Source of the DNA: Arthrobacter sp. 24S4-2
GTDB lineage: Bacteria; Actinomycetota; Actinomycetes; Actinomycetales; Micrococcaceae
NCBI RefSeq assembly: GCF_005280255.1
Contig: NZ_CP040018.1
Location: forward strand, 2,790,001 to 2,854,000
DNA: 64,000 nucleotides
Direction of reading: 5' to 3'
In this document: positions 45,580 to 53,903 of the stretch, in pieces
Position numbering within the stretch: position 1 is the first letter of the stretch
How the letters are laid out: every line of letters starts with the position of its first letter
The notes under the pieces: generated by a model
The model's input: only the letters and a program-made list of their open reading frames with translations
What the model was told of the DNA's origin: nothing
Databases searched by the model: none
Position numbers and translations under genes: made by a program

Positions 45580-46446
45580 ATGAGCAACCCGAGACAGCCG
45601 TACAAATCGGTCGTCGAGACAGTGCATCTCGGTGATCTACCCGTTAGCGTGCGGATCGCAGGTAGCGGAACAACGGTCTTGTTGCTGCACGGCTTTCCTC
45701 ACACGAAGGATGTCTGGCGAGAAGTGGAGCCATACCTGGTCGCGGGCGGATGCCAGGTAGTGGCCCCGGATCTTCGCGGCACCGGCGATTCGGGACGGAC
45801 GGCGACCGGGTTTGATGCTCAAACCCTTGCGATGGACCAGATACGCCTTCTCGATGCATTGTCACTAGGGGCGGCTCACGTGGTCGGGTTCGATCTTGGC
45901 GCCGCGCCGGCGTTCGTACTCGCAGCGGCGCATTCCAGCCGCGTGCTGAGCCTGACTGTCATCGAGGCCATCATCGGCGGCCTTTCCGGCGCGGAACCTT
46001 TTCTAAGTTCGGGCGGGCCGTGGTGGTTCCGGTTCCATCAGGCACCGGGCGGTCTCGCCGAGGACCTCTTGGAGGGAAACGAGGACCGCTATGTTCGGTT
46101 CTTCCTTGCTCTGGGCGCGCGCTCCGGCATGCCCGAGGACCTCGCGCAGCGGTTCGTCGATGCATACACGGGCCGAGACAGTCTCCGCGCGGCGTTCAGT
46201 CACTATCGGGCCATGCCGGCGAATGCGCAATGGAACCGAGCCTGGTCAGAGCGTGGGAGGCTGCCCATGCCGGTAACGGCGATCGGCGCCTCGACAGTAA
46301 AGGACTCGCTGGCGCGGCAGCTCAGCCGAGTTGCGGACAATTTCGAAGGCCACCTGTTGCCTGAAAGTGGGCACATAATTCCGATCGACGCGCCACAGGA
46401 CGCCGCGCGAATGGTGCTCGCCACCGCTAGCCGCTGCTTCGGCTAA
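45580..46446 (+). CDS. alpha/beta hydrolase with Asp nucleophile (epoxide hydrolase/dehalogenase-like)
   Basis: 288 residues. Oxyanion region VLLLHGFPHTKDVWREVEPY and the following APDLRGTGDSG are classic. The nucleophile elbow is GFDLG, Asp instead of Ser, as in epoxide hydrolases and haloalkane dehalogenases. The cap domain follows (WFRFHQAPGGLAEDLLEGNE) and the catalytic His is in PESGHIIPIDAPQDAA. It probably hydrolyses an epoxide or a carbon-halogen bond of a xenobiotic. ATG 45580 is the first after the shared operator; longer frames run backwards through the divergent gene. Confidence 0.87.
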   Translation: MSNPRQPYKSVVETVHLGDLPVSVRIAGSGTTVLLLHGFPHTKDVWREVEPYLVAGGCQVVAPDLRGTGDSGRTATGFDAQTLAMDQIRLLDALSLGAAHVVGFDLGAAPAFVLAAAHSSRVLSLTVIEAIIGGLSGAEPFLSSGGPWWFRFHQAPGGLAEDLLEGNEDRYVRFFLALGARSGMPEDLAQRFVDAYTGRDSLRAAFSHYRAMPANAQWNRAWSERGRLPMPVTAIGASTVKDSLARQLSRVADNFEGHLLPESGHIIPIDAPQDAARMVLATASRCFG

Positions 46447-46545
46447 ACCACGTAATCCATACAAGGGGAACAGGAAACCGTGCCCCCTGAGAGCCGACCA
46501 GGGCAGAGCTCGCAGGGTCGAACCGACGAAGCATGTCCGATGAGC

Positions 46546-46560
46546 GATCCCTTACCGGAC
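46546..46560 (-). repeat. GTCCGGTWAAGGATC repeat, copy 1
   Basis: Minus strand reads GTCCGGTAAGGGATC. It contains the stop codon of the phosphotransferase gene. Confidence 0.6.
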
Positions 46561-47487
46561 GCCGGCGCGCTGGAGTCTTTGGGGTGCTTGCTCGGTGAGT
46601 GCCTGCAGTGCAGTGGGCGGTGATTGGAAGAGGCTTTCACCCCTGGCATTGTGGAGCGCTGGCCAGAGGCTGGCAGCCCAGGCAACTTCGTGCTCTTCAG
46701 CGGTGAACAGCTGGCCTCTTGCCTGTTCATAGCTATGGATGAATTCATCCGAAGCTTCTAAGGAGGCAAGTGTCGGGACGCTGGTGCTTGCGAAGGCTCC
46801 CGATGCTGCCCCGACAATTGCCGCGGCTGGGAGGGCCACGAGGCTGTCCCAGTCGTGGACCGCCCAGGGGCTGACACCGTCCCATCGAAGATTCTGGCTC
46901 TCCCAGTCTCCATGGCCAACAACCAGCGGTAGCGACGAGTTGGCGAGCCGTTCGGAAACGGCACGGGCAATTGCGGTCACGTGCTCGGGTACTCGGTCTT
47001 GGTCCATGGCGTCCACGACTGGATTTGGCGGCCACAAGCGACCGGTCGGTGGGTTCCAATGCATCCATGGTGGAGGCGCGCCAAGGCCGGCCGGAGACTC
47101 CTTTTCGAGGATTGCTGCCAGGTCCGCCAGGAGTGAAGCCGATCGACGGGCGAAGGCCAAGTCTCCGTCCGTGTTCATCTCACCGCCTGGACGCCAGGAT
47201 TCTGCGCTGACCACCATCCCGGGATCAAGCTTGTCGACGCCTGTCATGGGACGGGCACAAGGAAACCCGGAATTAACTGCGGTCGACTGCAGTTGAAGAC
47301 ATCGGCTGATTCTACGCGCGGATTCTGGCCGGACTTTCACCGCACAGGGTCCCCGGTCGTCGGAATCGAAACGGAACAGATATGACATCTGGCCGCCAGC
47401 GTCGGACCGCAACGAAGTGAGTATGCCGTGTCCCAACACGCGTAGGCACCATGCCTCAACCTGAACGTGCATTGCAGCCATCACCAT
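46552..47487 (-). CDS. aminoglycoside phosphotransferase (APH) family protein
   Basis: 311 residues. The kinase-like fold is seen in MSYLFRFDSDDRGPCAVKVR (ATP-binding lysine), the catalytic Brenner-type motif LPLVVGHGDWESQNLRWDGV and the metal-binding VHDWDSLVALP. It transfers phosphate to a small molecule; families with HGDxxxxN plus DWD include many non-resistance kinases, so antibiotic resistance is not implied. Its last codons (GVR and stop) fall in a 15-bp repeat shared with other gene ends nearby. The start is uncertain among the codons at 47487 and about 47472. Confidence 0.82.
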   Translation of the reverse strand: MVMAAMHVQVEAWCLRVLGHGILTSLRSDAGGQMSYLFRFDSDDRGPCAVKVRPESARRISRCLQLQSTAVNSGFPCARPMTGVDKLDPGMVVSAESWRPGGEMNTDGDLAFARRSASLLADLAAILEKESPAGLGAPPPWMHWNPPTGRLWPPNPVVDAMDQDRVPEHVTAIARAVSERLANSSLPLVVGHGDWESQNLRWDGVSPWAVHDWDSLVALPAAAIVGAASGAFASTSVPTLASLEASDEFIHSYEQARGQLFTAEEHEVAWAASLWPALHNARGESLFQSPPTALQALTEQAPQRLQRAGVR

Positions 47488-47582
47488 CGTTTGATCCTAC
47501 AAACAGCAACCCAACCGGTCCGGCATCCCCTGCAGACCGGGCGAATGCACCCTTCGTACCGACGGGCGATCCGTCCGGATGA

Positions 47583-47598
47583 GGATCCTTCACCGGGC
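47583..47598 (-). repeat. GTCCGGTWAAGGATC repeat, copy 2
   Basis: Minus strand reads GCCCGGTGAAGGATCC, about 105 bp after the MarR gene at 47704-48201 and in its orientation. Confidence 0.5.
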
Positions 47599-47703
47599 AC
47601 TGTAGCGCCCGCTGTACGACCGGCTTTTGGACGGCTGCGTGCTCGATTCCTGTCGCGACTGCGCCCCCAACAGCGGCGGGCAATTGTGGTTGCCTGCCAG
47701 CGG

Positions 47704-48201
47704 TCACTTGCTCCGGCGGCGGTTCGCTGAGCGTGGTGGTGCTGCGCGGAGGTGTGCGTTGACACATCCGAGAATCCGCGCGAGGTCGTCGGCGTCGCCG
47801 TCGCTGATGGGGGCGAACAGCAATTGATGGACGGTGTTGATGTGGCCTGGGAATACGGCCGTGAGGACGTCTCGGCCGACGGGGGTGATTGCAACGACGG
47901 TGCTGCGCTCGTCCTCCGGTGACGGTGAACGCGTGATGAGACCGCGCTGCTCAAGGAGCTGTGCCTGGTAGGTCAGGCCGCTGCGGCTGTAGACCACGCC
48001 GTCGGCCAGGTCAGTCATGCGCTGATTCCCGTCCGGCGCGTCGCCCAGGCGCGCCAGGAGCTGGAACTGCACGTAGCTCAGGCCGCCTACGTCACGGAGC
48101 TGTCGCTCGACCGCCGGCCGGAGGAGGCCGCTGACCTCGGTGAAGGCGAAGTACGCGGCGAGTTGGGTGGGTGTTAGGGAGGCGGGCGTCGTCTCAGTCA
48201 T
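47704..48201 (-). CDS. MarR family transcriptional regulator
   Basis: 165 residues. Winged helix: LSYVQFQLLARLGDAPDGNQ, RMTDLADGVVYSRSGLTYQA, QLLEQRGLITRSPSPEDERS, TVVAITPVGRDVL. It is divergent from the quinone reductase gene; two TTCGAA-type palindromes lie between them. It most likely represses that gene until an electrophile or quinone is present. Confidence 0.92.
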   Translation of the reverse strand: MTETTPASLTPTQLAAYFAFTEVSGLLRPAVERQLRDVGGLSYVQFQLLARLGDAPDGNQRMTDLADGVVYSRSGLTYQAQLLEQRGLITRSPSPEDERSTVVAITPVGRDVLTAVFPGHINTVHQLLFAPISDGDADDLARILGCVNAHLRAAPPRSANRRRSK

Positions 48202-48220
48202 TCTCCAATCCTACCTGTTG

Positions 48221-48271
48221 CTTCGATTTCGAAGTAATGCTACATTCTCTATATCGCTTCGAATTCGAAGC
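48221..48271. promoter_or_regulatory. paired MarR operators
   Basis: CTTCGATTTCGAAG (48221-48234) and the perfect GCTTCGAATTCGAAGC (48256-48271) are 36 bp apart centre to centre, within the 89-bp divergent gap between the marR and quinone reductase starts. Confidence 0.82.
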
Positions 48272-48290
48272 AAAATGAGAGGATATGATC

Positions 48291-49219
48291 ATGAAGGCAG
48301 TGCAGTTCCACAGCATCGGCGGGCCAGAGGTCCTGCAGTACGGCGAGATCCCCCAGCCGGTTCCCGGCCCCGGGCAGGTGCGGCTCCGCGTCGCGGCGTC
48401 GGCGTTCAACGCGGCGGACAACGGTATGCGGGCAGGGTTCCTGCCGATCCCTATCAAGCTCCCGCACATCCCCGGCTACGACGTCTCCGGAACCGTCGAC
48501 GCGATCGGCGAGGGAGTCACCGGAACGGCCATCGGCGACTCGGTGATCGCGTTCCTCCCCATGGAACGCGACGGCGGCGCGGCGGAGTCCGTCATCGCGC
48601 CCGCGGAGTCCGTGGTGCTCGCGCCCACGAGCATCCCCTTGGCAGACGCGGCGGCGCTGCCGTCCGTGGCGTTAACCGCGTGGCAGGCGCTCTTCGACGC
48701 CGGGGAGCTCACCGCCGGGCAACGGGTGCTGATCATCGGCGCCGGCGGTGTCGTGGGGAAGTACGCCATCCAGCTCGCCGGGCGCGCCGGGGTCCACGTC
48801 ATCGCGACAGCCAGTCCACGCAGCATCGACGCCGTACGCGCCGCCGGGGCCGACCAGGTCATCGATCGCACCGCCACCGAACCCTCGAGGCGATCGATGG
48901 ACAGGTGGATCTCCTGCTGAATCTCGCGCCGATCGACCCGGAGCTATTCGCCGCCTACGTGGCTAAGGTCCGCGACGGTGGCCGCGTCGTGAGCACGACG
49001 GCGTTCATGGAGACGCCCGACGACGAGACTCGCGGCGTGACCGCGGTGACGGTGTTCGTGCTGCCGAACCGCGAACGACTCGCGGAGCTGGTGTCGCTCG
49101 TCGACGGCGGCGCACTTACCGTCGAGGTCACCCGCAGGATCCCGCTCGCCGAAGTGCAGGCCCTCCACGCCGAAGCAGCCGCCGGCCGCATCGCCGGCAA
49201 GACGATCATCCTGCCATAG
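48291..49219 (+). pseudogene. NADPH:quinone reductase (zeta-crystallin-like MDR), one frameshift
   Basis: A medium-chain dehydrogenase/reductase of about 309 residues. ATG 48291 follows GAGAGG. MKAVQFHSIGGPEVLQYGEI, LPHIPGYDVSGTVDAIGEGV and the NADPH-binding ITAGQRVLIIGAGGVVGKYA-type loop (GAGGVVGKYAIQLAG) are clear; the zinc-binding cysteines of alcohol dehydrogenases are absent. At the CCC run 48882-48884 one base is missing; the true frame resumes as LEAIDGQVDLLLNLAPIDPE and ends IAGKTIILP. Apart from that base it is complete. It reduces quinones or other electrophiles and is controlled by the divergent MarR protein. Confidence 0.85.
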
Positions 49220-49280
49220 ATACGCCGCCCACATCTCGACGGGGACCGATGATCCACCGGTTGAACGACTCCAGTGGACC

Positions 49281-49334
49281 CATCCTTAAGCGGACGCCGA
49301 AAGGCTCGAACGCGCTGGCGTCCGGTAAAGGATC
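49281..49334. repeat. large imperfect hairpin containing repeat copy 3
   Basis: Arm 49281-49298 pairs with 49317-49334 at 15 of 18 positions around an 18-nt loop. The right arm contains GTCCGGTAAAGGATC (49320-49334), the repeat seen near other gene ends; the left arm is a diverged inverse copy. It follows the quinone reductase gene and could act as its terminator. Confidence 0.6.
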
Positions 49335-49503
49335 CCCTCAACGCGCACATTGGGAACATCGGCCTGATCGCTAGCTGAGGTGAACGTTGCGGCAGTCTGT
49401 CTGTGTGCACTGCTCGCCGAAGCAGTCCGACCAGGGGCGGTCTCAGGCATCGACGGCTCTGCCCGGATCGTCCGCGACCGACGAGTCCTTTTCGTGAAGA
49501 TGG

Positions 49504-49965
49504 TCAGTCCGCTGCGTGGAGCCGCCCGTCCTCCGGCCCGGTTCCCTGAGTAAACCGGGCCAACAGCGACTCGAGCATCTCGAGTTCGGCCTGGGTGAAT
49601 GCCGCGAAGAGTTCTTCCGCGGTTGCACCGGCGAGCCGCCTGGCGGTGTTGAAGGCGGCTCGTCCGTCTTTCGTCAGTGTCAGATTGGATACGCGTTTGT
49701 CGACCGTGGACTGTGTGCGGGACAGGTATCCGAGCTTCTCGAGGTCTTCGACCGTCCGGGTCATGCCCGCCTTGTCGCTCCCGGTCTCCACGATCAGATC
49801 CCGCTGGGTGGAAATCCCATCACGGTCCAGCAACGTCATCACTCCGAAGTGGCGGCCCGTCAGACCCAGCGTCGAGAGGGCAGCGTTGAGGGCGCCGGCA
49901 GCGCGTCCGTGTGATTGGCGCAGCAGCAGGCCCAGTCTCAGTTTCACTCCGGGGGGCTTCTGCAT
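49504..49965 (-). CDS. MarR family transcriptional regulator
   Basis: 153 residues. LGLTGRHFGVMTLLDRDGIS, TQRDLIVETGSDKAGMTRTV, EDLEKLGYLSRTQSTVDKRV and SNLTLTKDGRAAFNTAR give the winged helix with the dimerising helices around it. It is divergent from the membrane protein/multicopper oxidase pair across a 35-bp near-perfect palindrome whose edge is 15 bp from its own start, so it should control both directions. Ligand unknown. Confidence 0.9.
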   Translation of the reverse strand: MQKPPGVKLRLGLLLRQSHGRAAGALNAALSTLGLTGRHFGVMTLLDRDGISTQRDLIVETGSDKAGMTRTVEDLEKLGYLSRTQSTVDKRVSNLTLTKDGRAAFNTARRLAGATAEELFAAFTQAELEMLESLLARFTQGTGPEDGRLHAAD

Positions 49966-49979
49966 GTCTCCATACTATG

Positions 49980-50014
49980 TTAGATTCGATTGAATCCGAT
50001 TCAAGTGAATCTAA
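49980..50014. promoter_or_regulatory. 35-bp concentric MarR operator
   Basis: Inner palindrome TTGAATC-C-GATTCAA (49990-50004) sits exactly inside an outer pair TTAGATTC (49980-49987) and GAATCTAA (50007-50014); only two base pairs of the full palindrome are mismatched. It lies between the marR start and the membrane-protein start. Confidence 0.8.
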
Positions 50015-50028
50015 TTTACGGAGAGACG

Positions 50029-50436
50029 GTGACGAAGATGACGGGAACGGATACAGCCATCGTTCGGCGTTCAGGGCCGCGGTGGCCGCGGTGGGTGTTC
50101 CGTGTGACGAGCACAGCAGCGGCGGTAATGCTCTTCGATCAGGCCGTCTTCGCCGGCCAGTTCCTGTCCGGCAGCTATGATTCCCTTCACCTGCACCGGG
50201 AAAACGCGACCTTTGCCGGGGTATCCGTGCTGATCTCCGCGGTCGCGGCGGTCCTGCTCCGCTGGCCGGGTCGCGGGCCGTGGTGGCCAATCGTTGCCTG
50301 CGTTGGCACCTTCGGGCTGATCGGATTGCAGATCGTGCTCGGATTCACACGGGTGATCAGCGTGCATGTGCCGCTCGGGGTGGCGATCTTGATGACCGCC
50401 ACTGCCCTCGCCGTATGGGCATGGAGACGGGCATGA
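50029..50436 (+). CDS. small four-helix membrane protein upstream of multicopper oxidase
   Basis: About 135 residues (GTG 50029 behind GGAGAG; ATG 50038 also possible). Four hydrophobic stretches: VTSTAAAVMLFDQAVFAGQF, FAGVSVLISAVAAVLLRWPG, WWPIVACVGTFGLIGLQIVL and HVPLGVAILMTATALAVWAW. Paired His residues (HLHRENA) and His in helix 4 could bind heme or copper. Its stop overlaps the oxidase start as ATGA, so it probably supports the oxidase, for example as an electron or copper partner. Family not recognised. Confidence 0.7.
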   Translation: MTKMTGTDTAIVRRSGPRWPRWVFRVTSTAAAVMLFDQAVFAGQFLSGSYDSLHLHRENATFAGVSVLISAVAAVLLRWPGRGPWWPIVACVGTFGLIGLQIVLGFTRVISVHVPLGVAILMTATALAVWAWRRA

Positions 50437-52007
50437 GCGATGTGAGCCGGCGGACGTTCGTCGGGGCAGGCCTGCTGGCAGGCATCGGCCTGGGCGTCGG
50501 GATTCCCTACAGCCTCGGGGCCGGCGGCTCCACCTCAACCGGGAACCTTCTGCCCAGCCGGCTCCCGCTCCCCGCCCTGTTCACATCACCGTTCCGTACT
50601 CCGCCGGTGCTGTACCCCGTACGCAGCGATGCCGACGCGGACTACTACGACATCAGTCAAACCCGGGCGGACGTTTCGATCCTGCCCGGCACCAAGACAG
50701 AGATCTGGGGCTACAACGGGATCTTCCCCGGCCCAACCATCGTGTCCCGGCGTGGCCGCTCCGCCGTCGTCACTCACGCCAACAACCTTCCCGTGCCCAC
50801 GGTCGTGCACCTCCACGGTGGACGCACCCCTCATGACAGCGACGGCTATCCGACGGACTTCATCTATCCGGGCGACATGTCCTACATGAACCAGCACATG
50901 GACATGCACGGGCAGGGCATGGGCCCATCGATGGCAGGAGACACCACCGTCGGCCAACGCAGTTACCACTATCCGCTCGACCAGCGCGCAGCAATGCTCT
51001 GGTACCACGACCACCGGATGGACTTCACCGGCCCGAGCGTCTGGCGCGGCCTCGCCGGGTTCCATCTCGTGCGCGACGACGAAGAAGACGCCCTCGGCCT
51101 GCCGGCCGGTGCGCGGGAACTGCCGGTCATGATCACCGACCGCAGCTTCGGCGCCACAGGGGACTTCCTCTACCCCAGCATCGATCCCACCCTCATGACG
51201 ACGCCGGGCGTCACAGGCTCTTTCGTCGCCGGCGTCCTCGGAGACGTGATGCTCGTCAACGGCACGCCCTGGCCGGTCGCGAAGGTCGACGGCGCGAAGT
51301 ACCGTCTCCGCATCCTCAACGCCTGCAACGCCAGAAGGCTCAACCTCCGCATCGACCCCCAACCAGACGGGGGAATGACACAAATCGGCACGGACGGGGG
51401 CCTCCTCGCCGCGCCCATCCGTCACGAACACTTCGACCTCGCACCCGCACAACGCGTGGACATCGTCGTCGACTTCGCCGGCTACAAACCCGGAACCGCC
51501 GTCACCCTGCTCAACGACTTCGGCGAGGGCAACATGTCACAGATCATGAGATTCATCGTCGGGCCAAAGAGCCACGACACATTCACGGTTCCCGACCGGC
51601 TCTCGACCATCGAGCCGATCACCGCCGCTGACGCCGTCGCCACGCGGACCTTCCGTTTCCAGTCCGGCGACGTCGGCCACACCAAGGGATGGCTCATCGA
51701 CGGCCAGCCGTTCAGCTCCGACAACATCTCCGCAGCCGTAAAGCTCGGCACCGTTGAGATCTGGCGGCTGATCGCCGACTTCCACCACCCCGTCCACCTG
51801 CACCTCAACCCCTTCCAGGTGCTCTCCCGCGGAATCGGTGGCCCTGGAGCCTTCGACGCCGGCTGGAAGGACACCATCGACCTCCGCCCCGCCGAAGAAG
51901 CCGCCATCGCGATCCGCTTCGACGGCTACGCCGGAAAATACGTCTTCCACTGCCACAATCTCGAACACGAAGACATGGCAATGATGGCCAACTTCATGAC
52001 CCGATAA
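50433..52007 (+). CDS. Tat-exported multicopper oxidase
   Basis: 524 residues beginning MSDVSRRTFVGAGLLAG, a twin-arginine signal, so it folds with copper before export. Copper ligands: VVHLHGGRTPHDSDGY, MLWYHDHRMDFTGPSVWRGL, DFHHPVHLHLNPFQVLSRG and VFHCHNLEHEDMAMMANF (type 1 Cys-His-Met and the type 2/3 HCH), the order of CueO/bilirubin-oxidase-like enzymes. It oxidises phenols, metals or bilirubin-like compounds with O2 outside the membrane. It is coupled by ATGA to the membrane protein and under the MarR-type regulator. A Met/His-rich MNQHMDMHGQGMG segment may bind extra copper. Confidence 0.93.
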   Translation: MSDVSRRTFVGAGLLAGIGLGVGIPYSLGAGGSTSTGNLLPSRLPLPALFTSPFRTPPVLYPVRSDADADYYDISQTRADVSILPGTKTEIWGYNGIFPGPTIVSRRGRSAVVTHANNLPVPTVVHLHGGRTPHDSDGYPTDFIYPGDMSYMNQHMDMHGQGMGPSMAGDTTVGQRSYHYPLDQRAAMLWYHDHRMDFTGPSVWRGLAGFHLVRDDEEDALGLPAGARELPVMITDRSFGATGDFLYPSIDPTLMTTPGVTGSFVAGVLGDVMLVNGTPWPVAKVDGAKYRLRILNACNARRLNLRIDPQPDGGMTQIGTDGGLLAAPIRHEHFDLAPAQRVDIVVDFAGYKPGTAVTLLNDFGEGNMSQIMRFIVGPKSHDTFTVPDRLSTIEPITAADAVATRTFRFQSGDVGHTKGWLIDGQPFSSDNISAAVKLGTVEIWRLIADFHHPVHLHLNPFQVLSRGIGGPGAFDAGWKDTIDLRPAEEAAIAIRFDGYAGKYVFHCHNLEHEDMAMMANFMTR

Positions 52008-52058
52008 CGAAATGTGGGGCGTCCTGTCAGCGGCATAGGGAGCCTGTCCCGCATGAGG

Positions 52059-52073
52059 ATCCTTAACCGGACG
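52059..52073 (-). repeat. GTCCGGTWAAGGATC repeat, copy 4
   Basis: Minus strand reads GTCCGGTTAAGGATC, 15 bp after the YunG-type gene stop and in its orientation. It is followed by ...GGGACAGGCTCCCTATGCC. Confidence 0.6.
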
Positions 52074-52088
52074 TTCTAAAGCGGTTGA

Positions 52089-52475
52089 TCAGAGGTTGAG
52101 TGCGGAAAGCACCCTCGCGCGCAGCAGTTGGTACTCGCTGACGTATGCTTGGGGCCCCTCTGGCGGTCGGACGACGACACGGGGCTCTTCTATGATGCGG
52201 TGATTTTTGAATTGCTCTCGAGTTAGGTCGATCTCGAAACCCCCGGGGAACCGGTTCCAGTAGTGGACTTCGTCTTCCTCGTTGCCGCCACTGACGTCTG
52301 CGATGAGCAGATCACCGCCGAGCAGGTCTTGCAAGACGAGAGCTGTAGGCCCGCACTGGCCATGCGCGGCATTGTCTGGGTGCCACTTGGTGAGGCTCTT
52401 GGCGTCGAGGCAGGTTGTCTCGGCACTCCATGACAAGCGGAATGCGCGTTCGAGCTCGAGCAGCGTATGAGTCAT
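52089..52475 (-). CDS. YunG family protein
   Basis: 128 residues. The family pattern is evident: a Cys in HGQCGPTALVLQDLLGGDLL preceded by WHPDNAAHG, then EVHYWNRFPGGFEIDLTREQ. Cys-His together suggest a papain-like transglutaminase/cysteine-protease fold, with HYWN as the His motif. The activity has not been shown for these proteins as far as I know. It stands alone, divergent from the methyltransferase gene. Confidence 0.78.
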   Translation of the reverse strand: MTHTLLELERAFRLSWSAETTCLDAKSLTKWHPDNAAHGQCGPTALVLQDLLGGDLLIADVSGGNEEDEVHYWNRFPGGFEIDLTREQFKNHRIIEEPRVVVRPPEGPQAYVSEYQLLRARVLSALNL

Positions 52476-52649
52476 TGAGACAGCGTATCTAGGTAAATCA
52501 CTGAATCGTGACGGATCAATCGACTAGCGCACTATCGCCTGCGACCAGCATCTGGGCTGAGCGTCGGGAGCGTCCTGCAAGGGATCCGCCGGCGGACGCT
52601 GGCCGCTATGAAATTCAGTGTTGTTCCTTCCCCGATACGCTCGTCAGTA

Positions 52650-53247
52650 TGGAGAGCGAATCTATCCGAGCCGCGTATGGGGTGCGTGCCGCCGAGTACA
52701 CGCGCATTCTTGGTTCCGTTGAGGACATGCACGTAGAGGATCGGGAACGCATCGGACGTTGGGCATCAAGTATTGACGGCCAACTGATTGATGCCGGGTG
52801 TGGACCCGGTCATTGGACCGACTTCCTGTATCAACGCGGGGCGTCTGTGCAAGGAATCGATCTCGTTCCCGAATTCATTGAGAGCGCCCGCGTACGCTTT
52901 CCTGAAGTGCCTTTTCGCGTTGCATCGTTCCGTAATCTAGACGTACCAGATGGAACAGTGCATGGTGTGCTGGCCTGGTACTCCCTCATACACGTGCCAC
53001 CGGACGAGTTGTCCTCGGTGCTCAGGGAGATCTCTCGCGCCCTTACCCAGGGCGGGCAATTACTCGTTGGATTCTTCGATGGGTCTCCGGGCGATTCTTT
53101 CCCGCACGCTGTTACAACGGCGTACTACTGGTCCCCGAGCAGATGGGGGACCTTCTGAGCGAAGCGGGTTTCGAGGTGCTCGACGTGGAGACACGCCAGG
53201 ACCCGGGCAAGCGGGCTCATGCAGCCATAAGTGCCGTCGTCCGGTAA
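52650..53247 (+). pseudogene. class I SAM-dependent methyltransferase, frameshifted near end
   Basis: Starts MESESIRAAYGVRAAEYTRI. SAM-binding motif I is IDGQLIDAGCGPGHWTDFLY, then VQGIDLVPEFIESARVRF (motif II), and VHGVLAWYSLIHVPPDEL with REISRALTQGGQLLVGFF (motifs IV/V). At CCCC 53133-53136 one C seems missing; restoring it gives QMGDLLSEAGFEVLDVETRQ, the normal end of the fold, with stop at 53247. That stop lies inside a GTCCGGTAAAGG repeat. Substrate unknown. An upstream extension to 52508 has no family match. Confidence 0.78.
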
Positions 53248-53253
53248 AGGATA
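53239..53253 (+). repeat. GTCCGGTWAAGGATC repeat, copy 5
   Basis: Reads GTCCGGTAAAGGATA. It contains the restored stop codon of the methyltransferase gene, as copy 1 does for the phosphotransferase. Confidence 0.6.
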
Positions 53254-53267
53254 GGCATAGGGACACC
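53254..53267 (+). repeat. 14-bp direct repeat left of Imm5-like gene
   Basis: GGCATAGGGACACC, matching 13 of 14 bases of 53870-53883 (GGCATAAGGACACC) on the other side of the immunity-type gene. Confidence 0.5.
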
Positions 53268-53279
53268 GATCAAGGTGCC

Positions 53280-53795
53280 TCAGTCGTTGAAGACGGACCA
53301 GCAGATGCTGTTTCTGCGGCTCTGGTCCTCAAGGACCAGGGTGCGGAGGTGACCGGGAATCTGCTGGCGCTGCCAGTTGCGTTCAGCTTGCCTAGCTCCT
53401 CGCCTCTTATGCTCAGTTACCGCAGCCGCAGCAGCCTTAATGGCATAGGCGGCCGCCCCCAGATCGTGTTCGGGAACATGGGCAATACACGCCGCTTGGC
53501 CGGCTGCGTACGCCGCGAACCGTGCGGCACCACGCAGAGGACGCGCGGCGCCCATTGCATGCCCTCCCATCGCACGGGTGGCCATCATCTTCGCTTCACC
53601 GCGCGCCCAGGCTCGGGCCGCTTCGATCGCTGTACGAGGCCGGTGATCCCCTGGATTCGCTTCCTCGAACAGCCCTAAAACGTGCTCGGCGCAGGCAGCC
53701 GCCCAGAAGGTCAGGAGTTGATGATCGTCATCGGTAAGGAGACCCCCGCGCCGGATGGACACGAGACGAGGATCGCGGACAGCAGGAAGGATCAT
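53280..53795 (-). CDS. Imm5-like putative immunity protein
   Basis: 171 residues. It follows the pattern of Imm5-like domains in actinobacteria: DPRLVSIRRGGLLTDDDHQL, WAAACAEHVLGLFEEANPGD, RTAIEAARAWARGEAKMMAT, GAARFAAYAAGQAACIAHVP and a closing RRNSICWSVF. Such proteins are predicted to neutralise polymorphic toxins. No toxin is adjacent, so it is an orphan immunity gene, about 3.4 kb from the RHS toxin-immunity pair with a Tn3-type transposase between. Flanking 14-bp direct repeats suggest it may have moved as a unit. Confidence 0.75.
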   Translation of the reverse strand: MILPAVRDPRLVSIRRGGLLTDDDHQLLTFWAAACAEHVLGLFEEANPGDHRPRTAIEAARAWARGEAKMMATRAMGGHAMGAARPLRGAARFAAYAAGQAACIAHVPEHDLGAAAYAIKAAAAAVTEHKRRGARQAERNWQRQQIPGHLRTLVLEDQSRRNSICWSVFND

Positions 53796-53869
53796 ATGAC
53801 TGTTTCATACTCTCCCGGAGCCCCGATGGCAACCGACCTCCCCTGAAACCACAGGCACGAAGAACCGTG

Positions 53870-53883
53870 GGCATAAGGACACC
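53870..53883 (+). repeat. 14-bp direct repeat right of Imm5-like gene
   Basis: GGCATAAGGACACC, 13/14 identical to 53254-53267; it lies 21 bp from the 3' end of the Tn3 transposase gene and may be part of that transposon's end. Confidence 0.5.
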
Positions 53884-53903
53884 CAGGATTCCGGCCACGG
53901 CCG

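Noticed and set aside
46552..47487. Aminoglycoside resistance
   Set aside because: Only the general APH fold is visible; no close match to a known resistance enzyme can be claimed by eye.
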